This document shows, piece by piece, positions 1 to 12,959 of a stretch of DNA of 64,000 bases (position 1 is its first letter; every line of letters starts with the position of its first letter). The notes beneath the pieces were generated by a model, which saw only the letters and a program-made list of their open reading frames with translations, did not search any database and was not told the DNA's origin. Origin of the DNA: Anthostomella pinea. Lineage: Eukaryota > Ascomycota > Sordariomycetes > Xylariales > Xylariaceae. Location of the stretch: positions 2,728,001 to 2,792,000 of the forward strand of contig CAUWAG010000018.1 in NCBI GenBank assembly GCA_963556695.1, read 5' to 3'. A program made the translations under genes and the position numbers.

Positions 1-931
1 TCGGTTTCGTTTGGTTTGGTATTGTTTGTGTGGTATCTGGACTGTTGGAGAGAAGGGTGGGAGCTCGTTCGCTCGCGTCGCAGGCTAGGAGATCAAGTCG
101 CACACGGCTCGATCGATCTGCCAGAGGAAAGAGCCACGGGAAAGAGCCACAATCCTCCAAACCGGCAGGTGCGTCTATCTTCCCAACCTCAAACTAACAG
201 GGAAGGTGGCGATCTAGGTAGCCAGCCAATTCGTTATCGGGGAGGAATCGAAGCTGAGCGGATCCAGGGTTGATAGATCTAGGCAGGCAGAGTTAGTTTG
301 AGCAGATCGCAAGTAGCTTAAGCGGAAGTCACAGAGGCAACAAGCAAAGCAGTGACATACCTCGTAAAACTAAATCGCTGTCAAGGCCAGTGGCACCGAA
401 TGGCTATTTCCATGGACATGCGGTCGTGAAGCAGGGGTGGGCTTTGGTGTTGAGGTTGAACTTTAAAGTGGATACACCAGCCGAGGTTTTGCCTTCAATC
501 TCCAACATGAGGCCGTGTCTCGTGTCTGCGCTCTCTCCGACCTAATGTACGTACGTAAGTTACCTGTTCTCACAGTACCTACTTCTATCAAATTTCATGT
601 CACTCACACATTGTTGATATTTCCTGTAGGAACGAACTGGATACATGTACATACATTCTCTGGAGAGCGGGGCGTAAGTGAATATGTCAAGGCATAAGCA
701 GAAGAGGAATTCGTATTAAGGCCTTCTTCTATTACTCTCGAAACATGACCCGACCAGGTCGTCTGCATTGGATATGCTGTATCTTCTCGTACAGACCGCC
801 CACCATAGTTGAGTGCCAACTGCAATATCGCCTTTACACCGGTCCGAATATGAAAGTAGAGCTCTAAGCATCCATCAAAGTCGCAATCGCATACCTCGAA
901 CCCATTCCCCGTTTCTCTATATCCTTTTCGT
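1..931. other. 3' flank of acl1, no gene seen
   Basis: No open frame here resembles a known protein. The stretch is the downstream side of acl1, and its 3' UTR probably lies in the last 200-300 bases. A gene starting left of the window could leave a UTR here, but nothing shows it. Confidence 0.5.
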
Positions 932-2990
932 CTATTTTACGGAAACCTCCACTCTGCTCTCACCCACCGGTCCATTGTTGGCCAGAGTGGGGAGCAGGTA
1001 GGTGATGTCATCCCAAGGATGTCTGTACAAGCTGGTACGCAGACGCTTCTGGTCGAGGTAGTGGGCAATCAGACCGATGCTTCGTCCCAGGACGAAGAGA
1101 CCGTTCAAGACACCCATCTTCATGTAATCCTCAGCCTCCTCCGTGTTGAAAGCACCGCAGCTTCGCATCAGGTCAACGAAGCAGACGGCAACGCAACCAT
1201 CAACGTTGAGAATCAGGTTGTCCTTCTTCGACGTAGTCACTGACTCGACAGCCAGAGCGTAGTCTAGCAGCTTGTGGCTGGGGAACTTGGCCATGACGTA
1301 CTCCTTAACAAGCTCAACACGGAGATCGGGGTTGTTCCGCGACTTGATGCGGTGGCCGATACCGGGAATGAGCTTGTTCTGCTTCCGCATTGTGTCGACA
1401 AACTCACGGGGGCTGAGGCCGTTGTCGGCAGCCTTGGAGAACTCCTCAGCAGCGCCGTCGAGGGCACCACCGAATCGCGAACCAATTGTGAGGAGACCAG
1501 CAACCAGGGAGCTGATCAGATCCTTACCGGCACGGGTGGTGATGATGGTGTTCATGGCACCGGACACGGCAGGACCATGATCGGCAGTAAGCATAAGAAC
1601 CATCTCCAAGAATTTGGCAGCGTAGTCGGGCAGACGACGGCGGAACCACAGCAGGGACATGACACCACCAATACCAATGTCATCCCTGAAAACGTCAGAG
1701 ATGGGCATACCGGCATACAGGAGTTCTTGACCACGGTCATCTGAGATAGTGGAGATGAAGGCAGCAGGCTTTCGGATAAGGCCAAGCTCCTGAGCCCACG
1801 AGTAGTCCATAGGGATTTTGGGCACGACGGGCTCTTTGGCGGGGACAATGGTCTTGTCCGTAACCAGTTTCTCGTAAACGGCCTTGACGACCTTGGGGAG
1901 GTCCTCAAAAGTGTCTGGGACGTGGATGCCAGCCTCCTTCATCATCTTGTTCTTCATGGCAGCAGTCTCGAGCTGAGAGTTGGCGAAAGAACCAGCGTGC
2001 CCGAACTGAACCTCGGTCTTGAACATGCTGGCGCAGGTACCGATTGCCCACGCAACAATAGGCTTGGTAATCACACCCTGCTTGACGGCATCGATAACCT
2101 TGTACTCTTCGACACCACCAACTTCACCGAGCAACACAAGGATCTTGCAGTCGGGATCTTTCTGGTATCGCAGCAGGTGGTCAATGAAGGTGGTTCCGGG
2201 ATATCTGTCACCACCAATGGCAATACCCTCGTAGACACCGTCTGTGTTGGCAGCAATGATGTTGTTCAGCTCGTTCGACATTCCACCAGACTTGGAGACG
2301 TAGCCAACCGATCCCTTGCGGTACAGCTTCGATGCGACAATGTTGTCCATCATACCACCGGTGTTGCCGATCTTGAAGCTGCCGGGCTTGATACCACCGA
2401 CAGTGGCGGGTCCAATGATGGTGACTCCCTTCTTGCGCGCGACGTGGGCAATCTCTCGTGCACGCTGTTGGAACTTCGTGTCAGAATACATGTCGCCTGT
2501 AGGGAAGCAATAAGTGCGGTTAACTTACACGTTCAGGCACACCCTCTGCAATGATAGCAATGGTCTTGATCTGGGGGAATTGCATCAACTCCATAGTTGA
2601 GCTGTACACACTTCGCGAGGAAGCGAAGTTGACGACAACGTCAACGTCTGGGTGCTTGGCCATGGCCTTCGCCGACTCCTGGTACACGGGCAAGAGAGTT
2701 TCGCTGGTACCCCAGTACATCTTGCTGACGAACTGGCCACCGAATGTGTAGATGATACCGGCAACCGAGGGCGTCGCTCGCTTGCAGATGAAGTCGAAGT
2801 CGAGCATACCCTGTACAGCGCGGTTCTGCAGACCGTAGACCAAGCATCTCGTCTTGTCGTTGAACAGGGCGTGTGCGGGAAGGGGGCTCAAAGGTCGGCT
2901 GGGAGCGGCGAAACGGGTGATCTTGTCGTTAGCAGACAGTCCACCCGTCGGCGCGGTGCCATTCACACCGTTAGTGGTAGCTGGTGACAT
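932..2990 (-). CDS. acl1: ATP-citrate lyase subunit 1 (CoA-ligase and citrate-synthase-like half)
   Basis: This is one of the two subunits of fungal ATP-citrate lyase, which makes cytosolic acetyl-CoA and oxaloacetate from citrate, CoA and ATP for lipid synthesis and histone acetylation. Two exons (2990-2529 and 2464-932) are joined across a 64-bp intron with a GTAAGT donor, a CTGAC branch site and a CAACAG acceptor. The junction reads VPER|RAREI and gives 664 aa. The N-terminal part is succinyl-CoA-synthetase-like, with the phospho-histidine motif FGHAGS at His310. The C-terminal part is citrate-synthase-like, with TADHG at His450 and GIGHR at His525. Length and order match fungal acl1 (about 670 aa). 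The start is the first ATG and precedes a variable N-terminus typical of the family. It is divergent from acl2 at 6273. Confidence 0.97.
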
Positions 2991-3036
2991 GTTGGGCGTG
3001 GTAGATTCTTATTTTGCAATTGGGGATGGAAAGTAA

Positions 3037-3376
3037 CTGCGAAGGTCACAAACAAGGTCAGCTCAAGAGTTGTGGTAAAGTCCGAGGTAGAAGCAGCAGA
3101 AATGGCGGAAGAGCTGGTCTTGAGCCTGAAGCAAGAGACAATGAGAACAATTGAATCAATGAGAATTTGGAGTGGCTCTGTCAGACATTCACAGAGGCGA
3201 AGGTGCGGTGTTCCCTGCCGAAGGCGGCATAGAACGGCTTCGGGGTCCGAAAGCTGAACAAAAGCCAGTCGCACCCAGGGGACCATAGAACCGACGTGGC
3301 TAACATGGTCCACGGGAAGCTCTGAAGGGCAATACAACGAAGCCCGTCGCAAAGGGACTGGTGAAATCTGACATAC
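3037..3376 (-). other. Putative acl1 5' UTR intron (340 bp)
   Basis: Read on the minus strand, a GTATGT donor starts at 3376. A GCTGACC branch-like site is followed by a CTTCGCAG acceptor ending at 3037, 47 bases before the ATG. The motifs fit a leader intron. There is no transcript evidence. Confidence 0.45.
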
Positions 3377-5974
3377 CGTGCTCGAGCTCGATGGCTGTAT
3401 GTGGAAATGAGTCTTGGTCAGATCTTTGACTGCACACTTGAACCCAGTAGACGAAGCAATCCCAATTGCAGCTCTCAGGGAGAAAACAGATCGTCGGTAG
3501 TGGTGATTTTGGAGGAAAGGAGTGGATTGGGGGAGGAGACTCGGGATAGGTATGGGAAACGGAGAGGAAGGAGTTTGGTGAGCTTTGGCTTTGGCAACGG
3601 TCCTTGGGTGGATATTTTCGTTTCCTCTCGAGCTGGAGCCGTTCAAGAGAACAAAGTGACTTCCACTTGCCAGGTTCCTTCCTGTCGAGCCAGTGGCAGC
3701 CAGCCCGCCAAACTGGAAGCTGCAGGGCCCGCCTGGGATAGTGGGCTAGGCTGAAGTTGGCTTAGCGTTGATTGTGTTTTCGGGTTGAATAAAGTTGGCC
3801 TGTAACCCTGTCAAATTGACAATCACTCACACGCTCCCTTACCTCCTGTTCTGTTCGATTGCACTTCGAGTAAACAGCCTCGCAACTTGGTGAAAGGACT
3901 GAATGCACGTACGGTCGGTACAGTGATGTGCTATGGCGATACAACGTGTCACGTAATGTTTGTTTTGTTTCGTTGCTGTGGTGTCATGCAACGCAGAGTT
4001 CCAGAAATGTCCGGTGGGAAGCTGGAGCCTCGATCGGAATAGTTGGGGTAAAAAGGTTGAATGTCCACTGGACCCCTTTTCGTCTTTGCAAGCTCGCAAC
4101 GGTGTGCAGATCTAAAAGGTACGGTGCTGTTGCATATTGCGACGGTGCGGACCTGTTGACCTCTCACAACTTTTACGGGCTTTTGCTGAGTTAAGGTAGG
4201 TGCAGCTGGGGTGTCAAAAAGGGGGGTCGAATTCAGGAATGTCAGGGGTGGCCGTGGTACTTGTCCAGTACCTGTCAAGACCGCCTTTCCGGGCTTGCAG
4301 GGCTGCGCCGCCCCGTCGGTGGGATCTCCACGCTCAAGTACCGGTACCAGGCTTCATAACATCCGATCCCCGACATTGAACATTGAACTACAGCGGCCCG
4401 CGTCTGCGATGTCAGCATGTCAGCGTGTGTGAGGGACGGGAGTGAGAGGAGGTTAGGAAGTATGCGCGCGCAGGTAAGCGTGCATGCCATTCTTCTCCTT
4501 ACCTATCAGCAGCAAATGGCTTCATGCTGCCTGCTGCATCTCACTCCAACGCCATCCTTCTCGACGCTTCTTAGCGAAGCGAACGAATGAGAACGAGTGG
4601 TGGCATCAATTGCGGCTTACGCCTCCCTTCTCTAGTCCGTCAGCGAACCTCCGCCACCGGGCACCGGCGCGTTGATGGATGTCAGACATAGATATCAACT
4701 CAAGTTGTGCACCTACCACAGAGTTCGGTATTGAGTGGTTTCGTTGGCCTTCACTCGAACGCCGACGGAACACAAAAGGCGAGTCCGGTCTTTGCACGCA
4801 TCTCCGTTCGTCAGGGTCTCATTCAACAGCCCGCCAGCGTTGGGCGAGTCCCCGTTGCCTTCAACGGTCAACGGTCAACGGTCAACGAAGGATGAACAAG
4901 GCATGTTGCCGGATAACCCCCAACAGCCACACCCGAGCGAGCATTGGTTCTAGCCGAAGCTTGGTGGCACATAGTCTGATGGTCCGACTCATTGGAGGAT
5001 TGGAGGATTGGCATCAACCCCCTTTCGGTAACTCCGGCTGTTCTTTGTTCGGTATTGATACAGCTCCGTAGATATACCCGAAGTAGCCATGTGAGATGCG
5101 GGAGCGAGGTAAGCCATTGTGGGAAAGCCTCCGGTGGTTCATATGCGTATAGCACACACATACTATACCTATCAACATGAAGGACGGCATGGTAAGCATG
5201 TAGCGTTCGGTCCGGTGAGATAAGAAAGGCGGGCGACTGGAGTGATGGATCATGGGTTGACGACGTGCTTGCTGCCATCAGTAAGCCCTTATGCCAAGGT
5301 GTGACAGCGGTCACTGTAAGACCACCGCCATAATAATGAAGCTCCGGACCGAGTAATTTCTGCAGCCTCGTGGAATTAGAAACGGGTGCAAATAATAATT
5401 AATTGTCTTGGTGTTGGGTGTCGGTGACGGTGTTGTTGGTGTTGGGGTACCGGTACATGCGCCCTGATGAGCTGGCGGCAGGGCGCATTGGCGGCATGCG
5501 GCCCACAGGATCTCCCCAAAGGTTTTGAGGGAGTAGCGGCCGGGTACCCTCCCAAGCTCTGCTAGCATCTACTAGCCGTAACAGCGCTGGCCGGCAGTGG
5601 ACTGTGAGCAGTAAACAGTGAGCGGTACAGTGCGTTGGGGCCCAGCTTTCCAGGGGTCTGCGCAAAACTGCACAGGGCATGCAGGCAGGAGACGGGGACG
5701 GGCCCGTAGCCCGACATTTGCAGGTGGTGGGAACCTTGGGAGCTTCGCTCGCACCTGGCCATTTTTTCGAATGCACTGCAGCTCCAGCAGCTCCGTCCTC
5801 GACTGCCAGTGCCTGCCGCTTCTCTGCTAGTAAACAGCCACCGCCATCCACCGTCTTTTCCACTTGGACAGTCCCCGATCCAAACCCGACCTGCTTCACA
5901 ACTTCCCCTGTCCGCATCGTGACTTCACATTCTACCTCCCACTTGAGAGAAGAGCGATTCAATTGCGATCAAAG

Positions 5975-6193
5975 GTAAGCAAAGAGAAACATTGTACGCG
6001 TGTGGTGGTTGACGGCTGCGCTGGGCGGTGCATTGGGGATTCGCCCGGGCTCTTCAGCTGTTGCAGCCGAATCCCGCGGCTGGCTACCCTGATGTTTTTT
6101 GTTCTCCTTGTTGACCGGTTGTCTGCACTTGCACTTTGCATGCCATCAGACAGACAAGGGGAAATCATTTGCTGACTTCTTGCTTCTTCTCAG
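5975..6193 (+). other. Putative acl2 5' UTR intron (219 bp)
   Basis: AAG|GTAAGC at 5975, then TTGCTGAC and a long pyrimidine run ending in TTCTCAG at 6193, make a strong donor, branch and acceptor set 79 bases before the acl2 ATG. Confidence 0.6.
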
Positions 6194-6272
6194 ATATCGG
6201 CAAATAGACCATTGAACGAGATAGAACTGCCGACGTACCTCTTCTGCGAATAGCTCCCCTTCTCTCGTCACA

Positions 6273-8216
6273 ATGTCCGCCAAAGCAATCTTCGAGGCCG
6301 ACGGCAAGGCTATTGTCAACTACCACCTCACTCGTGCGCCCGTCATCAAGCCTAGTCCGCTGACGAAGCCCACCAAGCACAACGCTGCCCCTAGACTGGC
6401 ATCGCTCTACTTCCCTGAAGACGCCGAAGTCAACGATGTGCTGAACCAGGCCGAGGTCACCTACCCGTGGCTGCTTCAGAGCGGCGTCAAGCTCGTTGCA
6501 AAGCCCGATCAATTGATCAAGCGACGAGGCAAGAGTGGCCTCCTGGCTCTGAACAAGACCTGGCCCGAAGCGAAGGCCTGGGTTGCTGAGCGTGCGGGCA
6601 AGAAGCAGAAGGTCGAGCATGTCGAAGGTGTCCTGCGCCACTTCCTCGTTGAGCCTTTTGTGCCTCACCCAGAGGGAACCGAGTATTACATCAACATCAA
6701 CTCAGTCCGAGATGTGAGTGACCCCTTATTTGATGCTGTGCATTCTTTCGTAACACCCTTGACTTTCTTCGCCGGGGAACCATCGAAACCGTCAGCAAGC
6801 GCGTGGCGAGGAGAAAACGAGGAGAAAACAAGGAGGCCCGGTTGTGCAGTTGTGCATAAGTCTGGTGCGCGCAACTTGGCGGAAACGATCTGTTATGACA
6901 CACAGGAGTTGAGAGGAATATGTGATCGCGAAGGGAAAAGCTTTCGGTGGTGTCGCCGTGTTTATATGAGCAATTGGGGAATGCTGGGCCCAAGTGGTCT
7001 GTACGGACGAACGGAACATGCACCTGGTTCTCGCATCCACTCCACCGACACCCACCCACTTGCCGAAATGGCTACCCTGCGCGACATACATGCAACGCGC
7101 CTTTCTTATCACATGTCAAGCCTGAGGCAATGTACTCCAAGGCGTACACGCGCGTCTCACGAATCAAAAGGCTGACTCTTTGTGTCACAGGGCGACTGGA
7201 TTCTCTTCACCCACGAGGGTGGTGTGGATGTTGGTGATGTCGATGAGAAGGCCGAAAAGCTCCTTATCCCCGTTGACCTGTCAGAATATCCCTCGAATGA
7301 GGAGATCGCGAAGACGCTGTTGAAGAAGGTCCCCAAAGGTGTTCATAACGTCCTGGTCGACTTTATTACCCGTCTATACGCTGTCTACGTGGACTGCCAG
7401 TTCACCTACCTCGAGATCAACCCCTTGGTCGTCATTCCCAACGCAGATGCCACCTCAGCTGATGTTCACTTCCTCGACTTGGCCGCTAAGCTGGATCAGA
7501 CTGCTGATTTCGAATGCGGTGTGAAATGGGCAATTGCACGATCTCCCACCGCCTTGGGCATCACCGCTGCCTCGTCAGCAGGTGACAAGATTAGCGTGGA
7601 TGCTGGCCCTCCCATGGAGTTCCCCGCCCCCTTCGGTCGTGAGCTGACCAAGGAGGAGGCTTACATCGCGGAGCTCGACGCCAAGACGGGTGCTTCTCTC
7701 AAGCTCACCGTTCTGAACCCCAACGGTCGAGTCTGGACTCTGGTCGCCGGTGGTGGTGCCTCTGTCGTCTACGCCGATGCCATTGCTTCCTCTGGTTTCG
7801 CCGACGACTTGGCCAACTATGGCGAGTACTCTGGTGCCCCCACCGAGTCGCAGACGTTCTACTACGCCCGAACCGTCTTGGACCTGATGCTGCGCTCGCC
7901 CATTGACTCCAAGGGCAAGGTCCTGTTCATCGGTGGTGGTATTGCCAACTTCACAAACGTCGCCTCCACCTTCAAGGGTGTCATCCGGGCGCTGCGCGAA
8001 TACTCTAAGCAACTCATTGAGCATAACGTGCAGATCTGGGTGCGACGTGCCGGTCCCAACTGGCAAGAAGGCCTGAAGAACATGAAGGCTGCAACTCAGG
8101 AGCTTGGCCTGACTGCCCATATCTTTGGCCCGGACATGCACGTCTCTGGTATTGTACCCCTTGCACTTGTTCCCGGGCGATGGGAGGAGAGCGATGCACA
8201 GGAGTTCCAGGGTTAG
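6273..8216 (+). CDS. acl2: ATP-citrate lyase subunit 2 (ATP-grasp, citryl-forming half)
   Basis: This partner of acl1 carries the ATP-grasp and citrate-binding regions that correspond to the N-terminal half of animal ACLY. Exons 6273-6713 and 7191-8216 are joined by a 477-bp intron (GTGAGT donor, CTGAC branch at 7172, TCACAG acceptor) and give 488 aa, the usual size. The junction reads NSVRD|GDWILF and continues into [11 protein letters not shown], a family signature. EINPLVV and the glycine-rich VAGGGAS and FIGGGIANF stretches are visible further on. The frame stays open for some distance into the intron, so a naive ORF call would run to 7175. The intron is several times longer than others in the window. 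Confidence 0.96.
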
Positions 8217-9975
8217 GTGTCATTACCAAAAGCGTTGTTTGGGACTGAAGTGGCTGAGGCATCTGAATGATCAGAGAAGATGCATGATTTGACGGGCTGC
8301 TAAGGCTATAGTTATGTACGTTGAAGACTAGATATCCGGATCTGTTGGTTCAGTTCTAGGGAAAGGAACGGCTCGTATAGGTGGTTCTAGAGGCATGGTT
8401 GCCAACAAAACAGAGAATAAAATGCCTATAATATGACCTGCATGTATGTGTGGCACTAGTGAGTCTCAAATTTGTAAATGGCACTGGAAAGACGTCTCTC
8501 CAAATGCATAAGCATTTCTACCAATGTTCCACGTCGAACGACTCTAGTATGAAATGTTTATGAGGCTTCAGTGGATGTGAGCTAAGAACTTACGGGAGGA
8601 TCTTCTCGTAGGCACGACATGTGGCAGTGGTGGAAAAACATGTCGAAAGCGCAAGTGGATCTCATCACTACTGTCTCTCACTTCGTACATTGGCAGACAC
8701 AGCAACAGGGCACTGTACCTTAAATGAACTGAGCGAACGGCTTCCATTGCATGGTATGGGTGGCAGACTAAACTGTAGAGGTTTAATGAGGGCCGTTCGA
8801 CTAGGGCGACTGGTGATGCATTTGGGCTGGTGGATTGGGGAATTTGATACTGAAGTCTGTGGATCACTGGCCTGAGAAATGATATCAGATCGTCCAGGGG
8901 CACAGAGGTAAGCGTGGGTACTCGGGATGATAAGTTGGGGGGTCATGGCTTGTTGGATGTTGCAGAGAGACGGCGTCTCTGGTAGGGACTCTATATCAGA
9001 AAGACTCAAGTTTAATAGATGTAAGAAAGGGGTAACACAAGAGCCACTGGAGACACATTATAAGTTAAGCCGACTGTTTGTAAGGTTGATAAGAGATATC
9101 GTAATTATCTGGCTGTTTATGGGATCATTATATCCGCCAGTTGCTAAATGTTGATACGACCGTGATGTGGTGGTGTAGTCTTTACGGGCTGGAGATAAGA
9201 TTATCATGTAAATAAGTTCATAAGTGCGTATAAGGGATGCTTATAATTAATCAATTACAGTCTTCAACGTCTAGCTACCTAGGTATTGGCCACCACTCGG
9301 GCGATAGGACGTGACAAGCAGTCCACCCGTACATACATACGTACATACACGTAGCTTCCAAAGCCAATTCATGGCTCCTTAATTCCAAAGCGTATAATGT
9401 CGTAGCCACGCCTTCACTCCTTTTAAAACTTCGTGCCTGGTAGTTCGGGCTTCGTAAAGCGATACGAAGCTTTTAGCCTCCCATACGGTCGGCATCGAGA
9501 CTCTTTTGTACGTGGGTCGAGGCCGTCGACGTCGCGTCGCTACAGAACGACACGCGCCGTGATCCTCGTCTACCAGGTCCTGCGGCAACGAGCGGCATGT
9601 CTCGTTTCCCTAAGGTCTAGAGCCGTCGCGACGATAACGACGACGTCGTCGTCACCGAGACTACCACTAAGCCGGAGCTCCCATATTTTCCTTCTACAGC
9701 CAAAAACAAGTGCTGTTAATTCACGAAATAATTTCACATACAAATTATATGCTTTATTTTCTAAAACACTAACAACAGGTACAATCTGTTCGTGCCATGC
9801 CATGCCAAAACAGCAAACCTATCAAAAGTCTTTTCTATCGGACTTGCAGAAAGTATCCTCTGCAACCACATCTGAAAGCCAAACACACCCTCTGCGCACT
9901 AGTGTACATTCCCTCCCTCCCTCCCATTCATCATCTCATATTAAAGCATGTCACATGATTGAGGATGATGTAGCT
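8217..9975. other. Intergenic, acl2 3' side to GH79 3' side
   Basis: Nothing recognisable as a gene. The two flanking genes converge here, so both 3' UTRs fall inside. Around 9460-9680 the DNA is CpG-rich (many cgacg runs), unlike the AT-richer surroundings, but its frames match no family I know. Confidence 0.4.
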
Positions 9976-12166
9976 CTATAACGCCATCAACAGCAAGGTG
10001 ACTGCCAGGGAAATCACCACGAGGACCACCGCGTACGACATCTGCGGCCGCGTGAACTTGACCCCGGCAACGCTCCTCTGGGGATTCGTGTCTGCATTCC
10101 CCCAAGCCGCCGTTGACGAAGACGCTGCTGACGAAGATGCTGCTGACGAAGATGACGACGAGGATGGTGCTGCGGCGCTGGCTGTGGCCACTACACCAGG
10201 GATGGCTCCTACTGGGGACTTGTTTGCGGCTGCCGCTGCGCAGGCGGCCGTGTTGTCTGTGTCTAGAGCTGCGCCGATCCTGCGCCCGAGCGTGCCGACT
10301 ACAACCTGCGTGTCGCGAACCGGGAAGCTGGCGCTTCCATCTCCCGCAACCTGGACCGTGACATCGTCGCTCGAGACCGTGGTCGGAATGCCCGTGCCGC
10401 TTTGCTCGAAGCTGATGCCATTCCAGGTCGTCCCCTCCGTCGCGTCAGCGCCGGGGCCCGTCAGGTACGAGAAATACATCGTCTGGCCGGCCAAGGCCGC
10501 CGGCAGCTGGACCTGGACCGTCAGGGCCGGCTTCTGCGCCTCGGGCACCGACTGGTTGGCCATCCTGCCGTTGAGCACGACCACGGACGACAGCTGGCCG
10601 CCCTGGTAGACGGCGTACGCCTTGACGAAGCCGTCATAGGCCGAGGACGCGGTGGCCGGGATGGCGAGCTGCTGGATCTGCGCTGTGCACGAGGGCCCGA
10701 TGACCTGGTCGAAGGCGACGATGCCGTAGTAGACGGGCCGAACGAAGGGCGCCCGGCCGTACAGCTCGATGGGCTGCCAGGCGCTGGCGTTGCTGTTGTC
10801 TGTCATGTGAAGCTGCACTGAGGAGATGCCGAGGGAGGCTGCGTAGAGCAGGAAGTTCACTTTTGATACGCTGTCAGTCAGTCATCCATCTACACTCACA
10901 CATCCACACTCTCATATAAACACATGCTTGGGATGGACTCCGGATTCTCGACTCACTCGTCCACAGCGCGGTGCCAAAGACGTCCGTCACGCCCTGCATC
11001 CCAATCGGCCCCACGATGCCCATCTCGCGCAGCGCATACGGGAACGGCGTCTGGGCCGCCTGCTGCACCTGCTGTAGCCACGACGCGAACTGCACCTCGG
11101 TCGTCTGCAGCTGCATGAGGTGCTCCAGCGTGAGCCCGTACGACGACACGCCGATGTAGAAGTAGTAGTCGTGCTGGTTCCAGCTGCTCAGGTACGCCGC
11201 GCCCGTCCCGGAGTCGGCCGCGATCCCGGCGTCCGTCAGGTCCCTGATCTGGAAGCTGGTGCCGATCGTGGAGGCCGTGGCGGCCGCCTCGAAGAAGCTT
11301 GCCGGGAGCCCGTTGGCTTGGAGTACGGTGGCGAAGAGGTGCGCTGCGCGCTGCTGCCATTGCTGTATGTAGACGCTGCCGCTCCAGACGCCGGTACGGA
11401 ACCCGTTCTGCAGGTACAGGTCTGGCTCGTTGCCGATCTCGAAGGAGGTAATTTTGATGTTGGGGCATTGGGTTATGGCCTGGGTTGCCATGGTGGCCAG
11501 TTGTGTGAGGAAGTCTGGCTCTTGGTATGCCACTGCGGTCCGAGGTCAGCGATGTTGTTTTTTCTTCCAGAAGATCATGGAACGCCAGCGGAGCCTGAGA
11601 TCGTAAGTCTGGCTTGAGATGAGCCGTGGGTTCATACTTACTGTTCAGACCCCAGGTCACAGGAGTGCCCTGAGGAAGTCGGTTTGCAGCCTCGAAGAAG
11701 CGCGGTCCGATGAGCATGCTGTCCGACTTGACCGCCCCTTGGCCAACGGGGTTTGGGTTCCAGACTGTAGACATACGGGTATTAGCCAACGAACGACCAG
11801 TAGGATGGAAACAAGTCCATGGGCGACCACCCAATACTCACTCCAATACCACTGGTCCATGTCCGGCGCGAAGATCATATTGTCAGCGGTGTTACCGCCG
11901 AGCCGAATATGAGGAGGCTGTCCGGTATAACTCTTCAGGTTGTTCAGCAGGTTCATGCTGAGGGTGTTTGGCTGGTCATTTCCCATGAACGAGAACAGGT
12001 TGGACGGCTCGATTCCGAAGCCTGCGAAGGACGGATTCAGAGGGTCAGCTACGCCTTCTGGAACGCTGGCCGAAGACAGCGACAGCGTGATCAAGTCCGC
12101 TGCAGCTGCTGTTGCGACCGCAACGAGATGGCAAATCGCCAGCGCAATGCCGAGGAAGCCGGCCAT
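9976..12166 (-). CDS. GH79-family beta-glucuronidase-like glycosidase, GPI-anchor-type tail
   Basis: Secreted glycoside hydrolase. Four exons (12166-11842, 11764-11642, 11532-10957, 10859-9976) with introns of 77, 109 and 97 bp give 635 aa. The N-terminus has a signal peptide (residues 1-22, AICHLVAVATAAAA). The TIM barrel carries the acid/base Glu in EIGNEPDLYL (about Glu185) and a candidate nucleophile in YALREMG (about Glu319). A beta-sandwich C-terminal domain follows, then a Ser/Ala-rich linker and a terminal hydrophobic segment ending LLLMAL, typical of GPI-anchored wall enzymes. The last acceptor (AAAAG|TG at 10860) was chosen because the nearer ACAG gives an immediate stop. Substrate (glucuronoside, possibly arabinogalactan side chains) is a family-level inference. 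Confidence 0.85.
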
Positions 12167-12959
12167 TGTGGTGTCCTTGTCGCGCAAATGAGCAGATCGT
12201 GTGGGCGGCTCTGATTTTCGAGGGTAGAGGTGTGAGGACTTGTGCAGCCGCGCCAAAACTCCAAAAGGGTCGCGTCGCGGGGTGCGACGCGATGCTTTGA
12301 GAGAATGTGTGGCGGTGAAAGAAGCGGGAAGGAGGTGCAGAACAAATGGCACGCGCACAAGCACACCTCTGTGCCAAAAGTTGTAGCCGCGACCGTTGAC
12401 AAAGAGGACGCTGGCCCGGTGCGCGGAAATGCAGACAGAAACAAAACAGAGTGAATGAACCGAAAGGGTGTTATCCCAAACAGGGGTTTCCAACTTTATT
12501 GGGAATGTACCTTACGTGGCCGGTGAATGCATGCACACGTAGGTTTTCACCGGCTTGCTAGTGACTGTTCCAAGAACCGAGAGCATGGGACCCCGATCCC
12601 GTTGCTGTTTATGGTTTCATGGGCTCATAGACTTTGGCGCCATGCCCCTCTCGTCTTGTTTGCTGCCCGAGCGGCCCGGATTCGCATACAGGAGATGCTA
12701 ATATGAGAGTTTCTGCATAATCATATCTCCGTTGCACGCAAGCTTCCCCCCTATTGAGTAATGCTTACACCGCCTATTTGACGCCCGGACCACCGTGGAC
12801 TTGAGATAGTCAATCTTCAAGGGAAGGGACCAGATGATAGCTACTGGCAATCACACCATCACTCTCTAGGTACTGCTATAAACTCTTCGGAACAGTTGAA
12901 TCCTCGAATCAATCTGGATAAGGCAGAAAAGCAGAGCAACTATAATATGCCGAAATTGT
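12167..12959. other. GH79 promoter and intergenic DNA
   Basis: Upstream of the glycosidase start. I see no gene and no clear repeat here. Confidence 0.4.

Larger units (their letters stand above)
2991..6272. promoter_or_regulatory. Bidirectional acl1/acl2 promoter and leader region
   Basis: The 3.3 kb between the two start codons contains no protein I recognise. Each end looks like a leader with a UTR intron (listed separately). The middle, roughly 3700-5600, is unassigned and holds small tandem repeats, such as acggtca three times near 4862. Shared control of the two subunits is expected because they form one complex, but no specific binding site can be named from sequence alone. Confidence 0.6.

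Noticed and set aside
1274..1744. 156-codon plus-strand frame
   Set aside because: Antisense shadow of acl1.
6714..7175. Extension of acl2 exon 1 to 300 codons
   Set aside because: The added residues match nothing, while splicing at 6714/7190 joins conserved ATP-citrate lyase sequence.
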